The notes under the pieces: generated by a model | The model's input: only the letters and a program-made list of their open reading frames with translations | Told to the model about the DNA's origin: nothing | Databases searched by the model: none | Position numbers and translations under genes: made by a program | Shown here: piece by piece, positions 1 through 6,342 of the stretch | Layout: each line of letters opens with the position of its first letter | Numbering within the stretch: position 1 is the first letter of the stretch | Assembly (NCBI GenBank): GCA_030837445.1 | Contig: JAUPKM010000293.1 | Span: forward strand, 1 to 15,410 | Length of the DNA stretch: 15,410 nucleotides | Direction: 5' to 3' | Source of the DNA: Actinomycetota bacterium | Lineage (GTDB): Bacteria; Actinomycetota; Actinomycetes; S36-B12; UBA10799

Positions 1-143
1 ACAGGTGAGCGGCGTGGCGGGGGGTTTCCGGCAAGGCGGCAGGAGGTCGGCGCCCTGGTTCGGGCGTCGGCCGACGACTGTCAGTCTGGTGGTACCGGAT
101 CCCGCAAGGATCAACGCTGCCGGGCGCCTCCCGGACGCCGCGA
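1..143 (-). repeat. Truncated copy of the 132-bp MITE-like element
   Basis: Bases 1-83 align, inverted, with 7138-7219 at roughly 84% identity by eye. Both start ACAGGTGAGCGGCG and both reach GACGACTGTCA. In this copy about 30 bp lie between two TCA triplets (about 83-113) and are absent from the other copy. The match then resumes through ACGC-GCC-GGCGCCTCCCGG, ending near 134. The far terminal repeat is missing: after GGCGCCTCCCGG the sequence switches to the repeat shared with 15 kb. Window base 1 falls nine bases inside the element, so its outer GTGTCTTCG end should lie just left of the window. An open frame here has no coding support. Confidence 0.75.
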
Positions 144-177
144 GCCGAAGCCACCTCTTGGCGGTCGCTCTCAGGCA
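123..177 (+). repeat. Degenerate copy of the 15-kb palindromic repeat
   Basis: The first 38 bases match 15039-15076 at 36 of 38 positions, including the word GCGAGCCGAAGCC. The CGCTCTCAG-CAA end also matches. The left arm of the palindrome (TTGCTGAGAGC in the 15-kb copy) is absent here, because the sequence to the left belongs to the MITE-like element instead. The two repeats share the word GGCGCCTCCCGG exactly at this join, which suggests a recombination junction. Confidence 0.7.
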
Positions 178-240
178 ATCCGGTGCCGGGCTGCGCGTCC
201 AGCAGCACCGGTGGCGGGCCCCGGCTCGTACGCGCGATCC
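173..240 (+). pseudogene. Remnant of a glycosyltransferase 3' region
   Basis: Bases 173-224 match 3387-3438, inside the intact glycosyltransferase at 2214-3611, at 50 of 52 positions. They encode AGLRVQQHRWRAP in the same sense. After base 224 there is one extra C and then a 2-bp loss, and similarity fades past about 240. The fragment therefore cannot encode the rest of the protein. It sits directly against the degenerate palindromic repeat. It is either what remains of a deleted paralogue or a small duplication of the downstream gene. The following 60 bases hold only a small hairpin (CCGGTC-cct-GACCGG, 250-264) and the palindrome in front of the next gene. Confidence 0.75.
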
Positions 241-299
241 CCCGGACCGCCGGTCCCTGACCGGAGCCGCCCCTTGCCGGTCGCTCCACCCTCACGACA

Positions 300-316
300 C
301 TTGCGTTGCACGCAAG
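300..316. promoter_or_regulatory. Perfect palindromic operator candidate
   Basis: CTTGCGT-TGC-ACGCAAG is a perfect inverted repeat with 7-bp arms and a 3-bp centre. It covers the TTGCGT hexamer that serves as the likely -35 of the next gene. The encoded protein begins with an XRE DNA-binding domain, so autorepression at this site is a natural inference. XRE regulators commonly bind short palindromes of this kind. Confidence 0.6.
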
Positions 317-336
317 CACGAGTACAGTTGGCCACA
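301..336 (+). promoter_or_regulatory. Probable leaderless promoter of the XRE-ImmA gene
   Basis: TTGCGT (301-306) and TACAGT (323-328) are separated by 16 bp. Transcription 7-8 bp downstream of TACAGT would begin at or next to the A of the ATG at 336. No Shine-Dalgarno sequence lies before that ATG. Leaderless messages are common in actinomycetes. This arrangement also favours ATG 336 over the upstream ATG at 306, which would lie within the promoter. Confidence 0.55.
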
Positions 337-1493
337 TGGCGCGTTCTCCTATCACCCCGGACGAGGCGGCCGAGCAGGAGACGCTCGGTGCTCGTATCCG
401 CGAGTTCCGAGAGCGCCGTGGCCTGCAGAAACAAGAGCTGGCTACGGCTCTCGGGGTGGACCCGAGCGCCATTACGCACATCGAGGCCGGGCGACGATCC
501 GTCAACACGTCACGCCTCAACACCATCGCGAAGATCCTCGGCGTCAGCGTGCTGGCCCTGCTGGACGACGACAGCCCGCTGGGTGAGCTCGCAGTGGCCG
601 CCCGCACCGGCTCGCCGTCCGATCTCAACGCCGACGACGAGCCGATGGTCGAGCGCGTCCGCGCCCTGGCGGAACTCAGCCACGTTCTCGACGAAGGCGG
701 GGTCCGGGCCCTTGCCGCGCCCGCCGCACCGGCTGTTTCGATCCGCCGCTGGCAGCAGGACTCCACCGCGCTCGCCTCGTGGACCCTGGGGCAGCTGAGC
801 CGGCGGTATCTCAACGAAGAGCCCGGGGTCCTCGACGACATCGAGGACGTGCTCGGCGTCGATGTCCTGTGCGTACCATTCGCTCACGGCCCTCTGGGCA
901 TGAGCGCCCACCTCGGTAATATTCGGATCATCGTGCTCAACAGCTGTCAGGACCGGCGGATCTCCCGCTTCACGTTGAGCCATGAACTCGGCCATGTCCT
1001 GGGGCAGGCGCATTCCCCGCTCTGCGTGACGAAAGGCTTCGTCAACACTGATCCTCATGAGCGGTTCGCCAACGCTTTCGCGGCCCAGCTTCTGGCACCC
1101 GACGACAATGTGCGCGCACGATTCCCCGACCAGGATGCGATCACGCCGGACAACCTGATCCGGGCCTGGCTGGACTACGGAATGAACTGGAAGGCACTGG
1201 TGTACCGCCTCCACAACGCTGGAGTGACCAACGCTGCCGGCCGTAACGAATTACTGAAACGTTCCGTTTCCGGCTGGGCCACAGCCTGCACGGACAAACG
1301 CCTGTGCGATCTCGTCCAGCGCGAGAACCGTGGACCGTCAGGCGCTCATCGCGCGCCCAGATTGCTGACCCAACGCTGCGCCCAGGGCTACCTTCAGGGC
1401 GTCCTCAGCATCCGACCCTACGCGGGTCTGACCCGCATCGACGAGTACGAAGCCACCGAAGAACTCGACGCCGTCAGCGCGGTGGATTGCTGA
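336..1493 (+). CDS. XRE-family regulator fused to ImmA/IrrE metalloprotease
   Basis: This 385-residue protein has two recognisable parts. Residues about 17-75 form an XRE helix-turn-helix (LGARIREFRERRGLQKQELA, then VDPSAITHIEAGRRSVNTS). Residues about 165-265 form an ImmA/IrrE (COG2856) zinc-protease domain, with HELGH at 216-220 and the third metal ligand likely E242 in HERFANAFAAQLLAP. The C-terminal tail has the pattern LLTQRCAQGYLQGVLSIRPYA, which also occurs in the second ImmA protein of this window. In characterised relatives (ImmA with ImmR, IrrE with DdrO) the protease cleaves an XRE repressor. Here sensor, DNA-binding and protease domains share one chain, so it may regulate itself. 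The start at 336 is chosen from the leaderless promoter geometry. The PIN-like gene follows after 6 bp, almost certainly in one transcript. Confidence is high for the domains and moderate for the role. Confidence 0.9.
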   Translation: MARSPITPDEAAEQETLGARIREFRERRGLQKQELATALGVDPSAITHIEAGRRSVNTSRLNTIAKILGVSVLALLDDDSPLGELAVAARTGSPSDLNADDEPMVERVRALAELSHVLDEGGVRALAAPAAPAVSIRRWQQDSTALASWTLGQLSRRYLNEEPGVLDDIEDVLGVDVLCVPFAHGPLGMSAHLGNIRIIVLNSCQDRRISRFTLSHELGHVLGQAHSPLCVTKGFVNTDPHERFANAFAAQLLAPDDNVRARFPDQDAITPDNLIRAWLDYGMNWKALVYRLHNAGVTNAAGRNELLKRSVSGWATACTDKRLCDLVQRENRGPSGAHRAPRLLTQRCAQGYLQGVLSIRPYAGLTRIDEYEATEELDAVSAVDC

Positions 1494-1499
1494 ACCCCC

Positions 1500-2051
1500 A
1501 TGGCAGAACCGGTCCTGTTCGACAACGTCTCCCTGTCCAACTTCGCCGCGGTCGGGCGGCTCGACCTCCTCGAAACCCGCTACGGATACCGCACGCCACA
1601 CTGGGTCGAGGCAGTCCAGGCCGAGGCCATCGAGGCAGTACGAGTAGGGGTCACCTACATGCAGGCCGTCCTGGACGCAGACTGGCTCGGCGATCCGCTC
1701 ACTCCTCCGACACATCTGAGGGACCGCAAGGAGCTGGCGATCATCCACATCGGTCTCAACGACGGTCGCCGACCTCCCGAACATCACCTCGGGGAAGCCG
1801 AGTCGATGTACTGGGCGGGAAAATACGGCGGCGTTTTCGTCACCGACGACATGGGAGCCCTGGGGTTCGCTCGGCGGCGCTTCCCCGGAGTCCGGGTGAT
1901 CGACACGGTCGACGTCCTCCGAGAGTGCTTCGAAAACGCAGAGGTGGGTTGTCCAGAGGCCTGGGATGTTCTTCAGGCCATGCTGGAGGCCGGTCGCGCC
2001 ATCCGCCCCCGCACGCCCGCCGTCCACGAGGACGTCTGTCCGCTCCGGTAG
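1500..2051 (+). CDS. PIN-like (VapC-type) nuclease, probable toxin or effector
   Basis: The 183-residue protein begins VLFDNVSLSNFAAVGRLDLL, a PIN-type first strand with Asp8. It later has GEAESMYWAGKYGGVFVTDD, supplying Glu99/Glu101 and Asp116-117, and then RVIDTVDVL. This spacing of acidic residues is that of the PIN fold used by VapC-type ribonucleases and DUF3368-like proteins. The extended C-terminus (about 145-183) has no recognised domain. It starts 6 bp after the XRE-ImmA stop with no clear ribosome-binding site, which suggests translational coupling. By analogy with type II toxin-antitoxin pairs, the upstream protein would be the controlling partner, but here that partner carries a protease. 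Nuclease activity is inferred from the residue pattern only. Confidence 0.75.
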   Translation: MAEPVLFDNVSLSNFAAVGRLDLLETRYGYRTPHWVEAVQAEAIEAVRVGVTYMQAVLDADWLGDPLTPPTHLRDRKELAIIHIGLNDGRRPPEHHLGEAESMYWAGKYGGVFVTDDMGALGFARRRFPGVRVIDTVDVLRECFENAEVGCPEAWDVLQAMLEAGRAIRPRTPAVHEDVCPLR

Positions 2052-2151
2052 CCGGCGTGTCACCGGTCGTCCGGTCTGGCTCCGGCCCGCCCACCGTGGG
2101 GATCAGTTGCCGGGCGATCTGCACGCCAGGCCGTTGTCGGTGGCGGCAGGG

Positions 2152-2172
2152 CTCCCGGGAACTCCCGGGGAG
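2152..2172 (+). terminator. Hairpin between PIN-like gene and glycosyltransferase
   Basis: CTCCCGGG-aact-CCCGGG(g)AG forms an 8-bp stem with one bulged G. It lies 100 bp after the PIN-like stop and 42 bp before the glycosyltransferase ATG. There is no T-tract. It could end the upstream message or be a leader hairpin of the downstream gene. Confidence 0.35.
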
Positions 2173-2213
2173 GAGACTGGGATCTTTCCGAGAAGAGGCC
2201 CGGGAGGAACGCC

Positions 2214-3611
2214 ATGCAGGAAATGATCGACCGGGGTGAAGGTGCAATCGAGCGGACTCGGTCCGTGCACGTGGCGGTCAGTGCGGTGATGTCCAACGCC
2301 GGCGAGGCGACCCGGGCGTTGTCCCTGGCGCGGGCGCTGCGCGGCACGTGTCCGGTCGGCGTGCGGTTGACGGTGAGCTTCCTGTCCCAGGGAGGACGGT
2401 TCGACGCCGCGGCCGCCGAGGCCGGATTCGCCATGGTGCCGTGCCGGCCGCAGTTCCGGGGCGAGAACGCGATGCAGGACCTGCAGCGTGACCTTCCCGA
2501 GCTGGTCGGTTCCGAACAAATCGCTCGGGATCTGATCGAGGGACAGCTGGCCGCGCTGCGCGCCTTGGGCCCGGACGCGGTGCTGCACGGCTTCTGGCCG
2601 TTCGCAGGGATCGCCGCGCGGCTGCTCGGCCTTCCGAACATCGCGTTCTTACCCCTGCCGTTGGTGCGGTCCTGCATTGCCGGTGGCATGTTCCCGGACC
2701 TGCCCGACGAGGCCGGCCCGGCCGCAAGGCTGCCCCGCCCGGTACGCCATCGCCTGGCCAAAGCGGGTTCCACGCTGATGACCAGGGCGCCGTTCTTCCA
2801 CCAACGCCGGCTCGGGGCCGCTGCGGCGACCTGTGGCTGGCCGACCAGCGGGCCGCTGCCGTTGTGGGAGGCCAACCGCGCGGCCCTGACCGTCATCAAC
2901 GACCTGCCGGCGTTCCACACGGGCTACCCGTTGCCCGAGAACGTCGTGGTCACGGGCCCGGTGTTCCCCGGCTGCGAGACCCTGCGGGAGGACGGCGATC
3001 AGGAGGCCGAGCCGGACCCGCAGATCGCGGCCGCGCTGCACCGCGACGGGCGCCCGGCGGTGCTGGTGGCCATGGGGAGTTCCGGCAGCCGGCAGGCCCT
3101 GCTGGAAGCCGCCCGCGCGGTCGCCCCGACCGACCGTGACCGGTGGAACGTCGTGATTCTGGTGCCCCCGGCGGTCTGCGGAACGGACGAGGTTCACGCA
3201 GCCGCAGGCGGTGGACCGCATGTGCTGGTGACCGACCGGTTCGTGCCCGCGCTGGCGGTCACACGGCTGGCGGACGTGGTGGTCGGCCACGGCGGGCAAG
3301 GCACCGTGCAGACCACCATGGCCGCAGGCACCCCGATGATCGGAATCGGCACGGTACTGGAGCAGCAGGTCAACCTCGAACACGTGAGGCAAGCCGGTGC
3401 CGGACTGCGCGTCCAGCAGCACCGGTGGCGGGCCCCGGTCGTACGCCGCGCGATCCGCACCGTCCTGGCCGATCCGGCCTACCGCCGCCACGCCCAGGAG
3501 CTGGCAGCCTCCATCCGTACCCAGGACGGACCGGGGACCGCGGCCGAACGGATGTGGGAATACCTGCTCGGACACCCCTCCCCCGTGCCCGTTCCCGTTC
3601 CCGGGGCGTGA
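2214..3611 (+). CDS. GT1-family (MGT/UGT-type) glycosyltransferase
   Basis: This 465-residue GT-B fold enzyme would transfer a sugar from a nucleotide donor to a small acceptor in the cytosol. The N-terminal acceptor half runs VHVAVSAVMSNAGEATRALS to about residue 230. The C-terminal donor half has a strand around PAVLVAMGSSGS (281-292) and the family signature ADVVVGHGGQGTVQTTMAAG, with HGGQGT at 359-364 and Glu383-Gln384 as likely sugar-binding residues. The length fits the family, which is usually about 390-460. The start is supported by a GGGAGGA Shine-Dalgarno at 2202-2208. The sequence coding for residues 391 to about 413 is duplicated as a fragment at 173-240. Acceptor and sugar cannot be told, and no biosynthetic cluster is visible beside it. 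Drug or macrolide glycosylation is one possibility, but only a guess. Confidence 0.88.
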   Translation: MQEMIDRGEGAIERTRSVHVAVSAVMSNAGEATRALSLARALRGTCPVGVRLTVSFLSQGGRFDAAAAEAGFAMVPCRPQFRGENAMQDLQRDLPELVGSEQIARDLIEGQLAALRALGPDAVLHGFWPFAGIAARLLGLPNIAFLPLPLVRSCIAGGMFPDLPDEAGPAARLPRPVRHRLAKAGSTLMTRAPFFHQRRLGAAAATCGWPTSGPLPLWEANRAALTVINDLPAFHTGYPLPENVVVTGPVFPGCETLREDGDQEAEPDPQIAAALHRDGRPAVLVAMGSSGSRQALLEAARAVAPTDRDRWNVVILVPPAVCGTDEVHAAAGGGPHVLVTDRFVPALAVTRLADVVVGHGGQGTVQTTMAAGTPMIGIGTVLEQQVNLEHVRQAGAGLRVQQHRWRAPVVRRAIRTVLADPAYRRHAQELAASIRTQDGPGTAAERMWEYLLGHPSPVPVPVPGA

Positions 3612-3689
3612 CGCCTCGCGTGCCGGTCGCAGGCAGTGGCCCTGAGACCCTGTTACCCGTGCACGTCGCGCTGCGGGGAGGCGACCGAA

Positions 3690-3708
3690 CAGGCCGGTGA
3701 TCGGCCTG
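3690..3708. terminator. Candidate bidirectional terminator between convergent glycosyltransferases
   Basis: CAGGCCG-gtgat-CGGCCTG is a perfect 7-bp stem with a 5-base loop, midway between the ends of two convergent genes (stops at 3611 and 3754). It lacks a T-tract, as many actinomycete terminators do. Confidence 0.45.
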
Positions 3709-3753
3709 CGCTCGGCGAGAGTCCCGGCGGACCCGGCGGAAGGTCCCCGGTCG

Positions 3754-5058
3754 TCACCTTTCGCCGCCGGGATGCGCCGTCGGCTGAGCATCTGCAGTTG
3801 CCCCGGCCTCCGTTGCACGGACGGCTTGCCGATGGTCGGCGCCGTCCACGACGCCGGCCACGGTTGCCACCGGGACAAGGGCCGGGTTGCGGTGGTCCGT
3901 GTGGTCGTCCCTGGTGGAGGACCGACGCGGGCAGGTGGCCGCCAGGGCGATCACCAGCAGGAACACGCTGAGCGGCCTGATCGATTGCAGGAGCAGTTTC
4001 CCTTCTGCAGGCACCTCGGTCGCCCAGACGAACAGCGGCAAGGACCAGCTGACCGCGCCCGCGATCGCCATCGGCCAGCGTCGCCGGACGGCGAGCAACG
4101 CCCATCCCAAGCTCACGGCCAGGCCGTGGTGACCCCACGAGACCGGCGTGACGAGGACGACCGCCGAGCCCACCACCACGGCGAGATCGAGAAAAGCCAC
4201 CTCGCGGCGGCGGTGGACGAAGAGGTACCACAGCATCCCGCCAAGAGTCATCACGGCGACGCCGACGATCACGGCGGCCCCGTCCGGCAGGCCGGCGTGA
4301 GCCAACAACCCGGGCAGCGAGGTGTTGGAAGCGGAGCCGATTCTTCCCACCCTGCCGGTATCGAACAGCCCTTGCGTCCAGTAGTAGAACGAGGCTTTCG
4401 GAGCAAGGGCAAAACCACCGAGGGTGAGGGCCGCGGTCACGCCGAGGGCCCAGACGACCCGGCGCCGACGATCGGGTTGAAGGGCAAAACCCAGGGCACA
4501 GGCCAGCGGCGTGATTTTGAGGGCGGCCCCCAGACCCGCCCAGGCTCCGCAGACCGCTTCCGAGCCGGAAAGAGCCACGAAGGCCGCTGCCCCGACGAAA
4601 GGACTCAGCTGTCCCAACCACATCGAATCGCTGATCGGATCGGTGAAGGCAACCAACGTCCCCACCAGGCAAGAGGCCACCGGACCCACCGCCGCACCGG
4701 AACGACGGATCAGCCCCTGAGTGACCACGGCGCCCAGACAGGCGATGGCCACGACCCACCCGCTCCACACGACGGCGAGGGGCACCTGAGCCAGGGGCAG
4801 GAAGATGCTCAACGCGACCGGAGGATAGGTGAACCCGAGTCCCCGATCGGTGGCGAACTCGTACGGAGTGCCCCGGGCGAAAAACTGCAGCGCGGAGTTC
4901 AGGTAGATCGACAGATCGTAGCGACATCTCCATCCCAGACCGCCGCTGTGACCCCACAGATTCAAACCGGCGACCACGGCGAACGGCAGGGCCACGGCAA
5001 CGGGAAGCCGGCGGGACGATCCGGGCGGGAGCGGCCGAGGCGGCGGGGAGCCACTCAT
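3754..5058 (-). CDS. GT87-like polyprenol-phosphate-mannose-dependent mannosyltransferase
   Basis: This 434-residue integral membrane protein has about ten hydrophobic segments and a GT87/DUF2029 layout. After the first helix (about 18-36) comes RYDLSIYLNSALQFFARGTP, in which Asp48 is the expected catalytic acid, followed by GLGFTYPPVALSIF with the conserved Y-P-P. Family members such as PimE use polyprenyl-phosphate mannose on the outer membrane face to extend glycolipids or glycans. The ATG at 5058 is chosen because the alternative upstream start is a TTG inside tandem repeats. Neither start has a good Shine-Dalgarno. The C-terminal 50 residues after the last helix are polar and histidine-rich (DDHTDHRNP). 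The enzyme class is well supported by the pattern; the substrate is unknown. Confidence 0.85.
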   Translation of the reverse strand: MSGSPPPRPLPPGSSRRLPVAVALPFAVVAGLNLWGHSGGLGWRCRYDLSIYLNSALQFFARGTPYEFATDRGLGFTYPPVALSIFLPLAQVPLAVVWSGWVVAIACLGAVVTQGLIRRSGAAVGPVASCLVGTLVAFTDPISDSMWLGQLSPFVGAAAFVALSGSEAVCGAWAGLGAALKITPLACALGFALQPDRRRRVVWALGVTAALTLGGFALAPKASFYYWTQGLFDTGRVGRIGSASNTSLPGLLAHAGLPDGAAVIVGVAVMTLGGMLWYLFVHRRREVAFLDLAVVVGSAVVLVTPVSWGHHGLAVSLGWALLAVRRRWPMAIAGAVSWSLPLFVWATEVPAEGKLLLQSIRPLSVFLLVIALAATCPRRSSTRDDHTDHRNPALVPVATVAGVVDGADHRQAVRATEAGATADAQPTAHPGGER

Positions 5059-5068
5059 GGCCGGCCGG

Positions 5069-5142
5069 TTTTCTGAACAGGCCTGTTTTCTGAGCAGGCC
5101 GGTTGCGGGTTCCGGGGCAAAGGAATTCTGGGGCAAAGGAAT
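5069..5142. repeat. Two adjacent short tandem duplications in the GT87 leader
   Basis: TTTTCTGAACAGGCC (5069-5083) recurs with one change at 5086-5100, a 17-bp period. GGGGCAAAGGAAT (5114-5126) recurs exactly at 5130-5142, a 16-bp period. Both duplications lie directly upstream of the reverse-strand ATG at 5058, where a leader or promoter would be. The 16- and 17-bp periods shift the reading frame, so coding use is unlikely. Confidence 0.7.
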
Positions 5143-5177
5143 GCTGTTGTGGGGAATTGCCGGCTCCGGTGCTGAGG

Positions 5178-5208
5178 GAGTACGTCCCCATAGAGGGGAC
5201 CGGTACTC
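5178..5208. promoter_or_regulatory. Long inverted repeat upstream of the GT87 gene
   Basis: GAGTACGTCCCC-ataga-GGGGAC-cg-GTACTC pairs over 12 bp with a 2-base bulge. It lies 120-150 bp before the reverse-strand GT87 start. In that orientation the loop reads TCTAT within CCCC/GGGG, so an operator overlapping a promoter is possible. It could equally be an RNA hairpin in a long leader. Confidence 0.45.
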
Positions 5209-5945
5209 GATTAGATGTCATCACACCACTCGCATCATTGCGGTGGGTCTTTCAGCGCACGCGGGACCACCATGCGGACGCAATACTCAGGATCAGCTCC
5301 GTCAGACTTTCCCGGTCATGTCCCCGAGGGGGAGAAAAGACAGACGGGTATCGCAGACCACAGGCGCAGGAATCGCGGGGACAGAATTCCCGGCAATCAA
5401 TGCCACACCCGGTGCGAGGGACTTGATGCTTCTATCCGGTCTCAGGTGCACGTTTCTCTTCCTCAACCATCAGGACTGTGTGGGGCCCGTAACCGGTACT
5501 GCCGGGAGCCGAGTTCCGGACATCGCCGCGAGCCCCTCCCCGACAGAAGGCAAATAGCACAGCTTTCTGCGACTTTTCATGCTTCGTCCCGGTCCACACT
5601 ATGGGCACATTTGCCCCATGTCCACTTCTTGTGATCTTCCTCTCAGTCCGTGGGGAGGGCCCGGAAGGGGTCTCCCCGGCGTGTCCCCCCTCGCCCTCCC
5701 ACCCCGGACGAGACCACCGAAGATCCAGCGCGTTGTCCACGAACGTTCACCGGCTGCGCGGGCCGTGGCCTCCCGCCCGACGACGCCGTCGTCCGCCTCT
5801 GTCGTCCACCCCCGTCGCCAGGCACCAACGCAGGGGACATGTGCCGTAAACAGCACATTCGTGGCACGGTCGCCATGCTCAGCTCAGCGCGCTTCACGAG
5901 ACGGCCGAGGTGCGCGACAGGGCGCCGGTCGACACAGCCGACCCC
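5209..5945. other. Long interval without a convincing gene
   Basis: Several open frames exist on both strands, but none combines a start, a ribosome-binding site and plausible protein composition. Visible structure is limited. There is a short CCCC-gag-GGGG stem near 5320 and an imperfect palindrome ATGGGC-acattt-GCCCCAT at 5601-5619. The rightmost part leads into the promoter region of the second XRE gene. The interval may be the wreck of an earlier gene or an extended regulatory region. Confidence 0.5.
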
Positions 5946-5953
5946 TTGCCAGA

Positions 5954-5990
5954 TACGCTACGATCACCCATCATGAATAGGGAGAGGAGG
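5954..5990 (+). promoter_or_regulatory. Possible -10 region and strong RBS for the second XRE gene
   Basis: TACGCT (5954-5959) and TACGAT (5959-5964) are overlapping -10 candidates without a clear -35. GGAGAGGAGG (5981-5990) is a strong Shine-Dalgarno ending 10 bases before the ATG at 6001, and it fixes that start. Confidence 0.45.
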
Positions 5991-6000
5991 TTCATTCACC

Positions 6001-6339
6001 ATGATCATTGACCATGTGATGCTCGGCCGTCGGATCCGCGAACTGCGCGAAGCCAAGACTGTCTCGCAGACAGACGCCGCTGCCGCGCTGGAGGTCTCCC
6101 AACCCACCTACTCGCGCATCGAGTCCGGTGAGCGCCCTCTGACCGGAGACGAACTGGTGATCCTGGCGGATCTCTTCGGCCTCCGGGCGGCCGCTCTGAC
6201 CGGGCTGCCCGCGATGCGGGGACGTGCCCGCTACGCGGCACGGACCGACGGCTCTTCCTCGGCAATGGCGACGATGCGGGAGAAGCTCTACGCCTACCTG
6301 GAGCTGGACACCTACCTGACCTCCCAGGGGATCACCTAG
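6001..6339 (+). CDS. XRE-family transcriptional regulator
   Basis: This 112-residue protein is mostly a helix-turn-helix of the XRE/Cro type at residues 8-65, with LGRRIRELREAKTVSQTDAA, EVSQPTYSRIESGERPLTGD and then ELVILADLFGLRAAAL. A linker rich in small residues (about 70-90) and a short C-terminal helix (MREKLYAYLELDTYLTSQ) follow; the linker would be a natural site for proteolytic cleavage. The gene for an ImmA/IrrE protease begins 3 bp after its stop. This reproduces the ImmR-ImmA and DdrO-IrrE layout, in which the protease inactivates the repressor after a signal. It probably represses its own operon, but no clear palindrome is visible at its promoter. Target genes outside the pair are not identifiable here. 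Confidence 0.88.
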   Translation: MIIDHVMLGRRIRELREAKTVSQTDAAAALEVSQPTYSRIESGERPLTGDELVILADLFGLRAAALTGLPAMRGRARYAARTDGSSSAMATMREKLYAYLELDTYLTSQGIT

Positions 6340-6342
6340 CCG

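Noticed and set aside
5..586. 193-codon forward frame over the left mosaic
   Set aside because: It runs through three repeat fragments, the palindrome and the start of the XRE-ImmA gene in another frame. The part matching the glycosyltransferase is only a remnant.
172..3455. Direct repeats 173-240 / 3387-3455 as attL/attR of an integrated element
   Set aside because: No integrase gene lies between them and the right copy is internal to an intact gene. Duplication or deletion explains the pair better, although an element cannot be excluded without a reference strain.
3697..5076. 459-codon forward open frame opposite the GT87 gene
   Set aside because: The reverse-strand protein has clear membrane helices and GT87 motifs. 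The forward translation is rich in Gly, Arg, Pro, Gln and His without domains, as expected of an antisense shadow in high-GC DNA.
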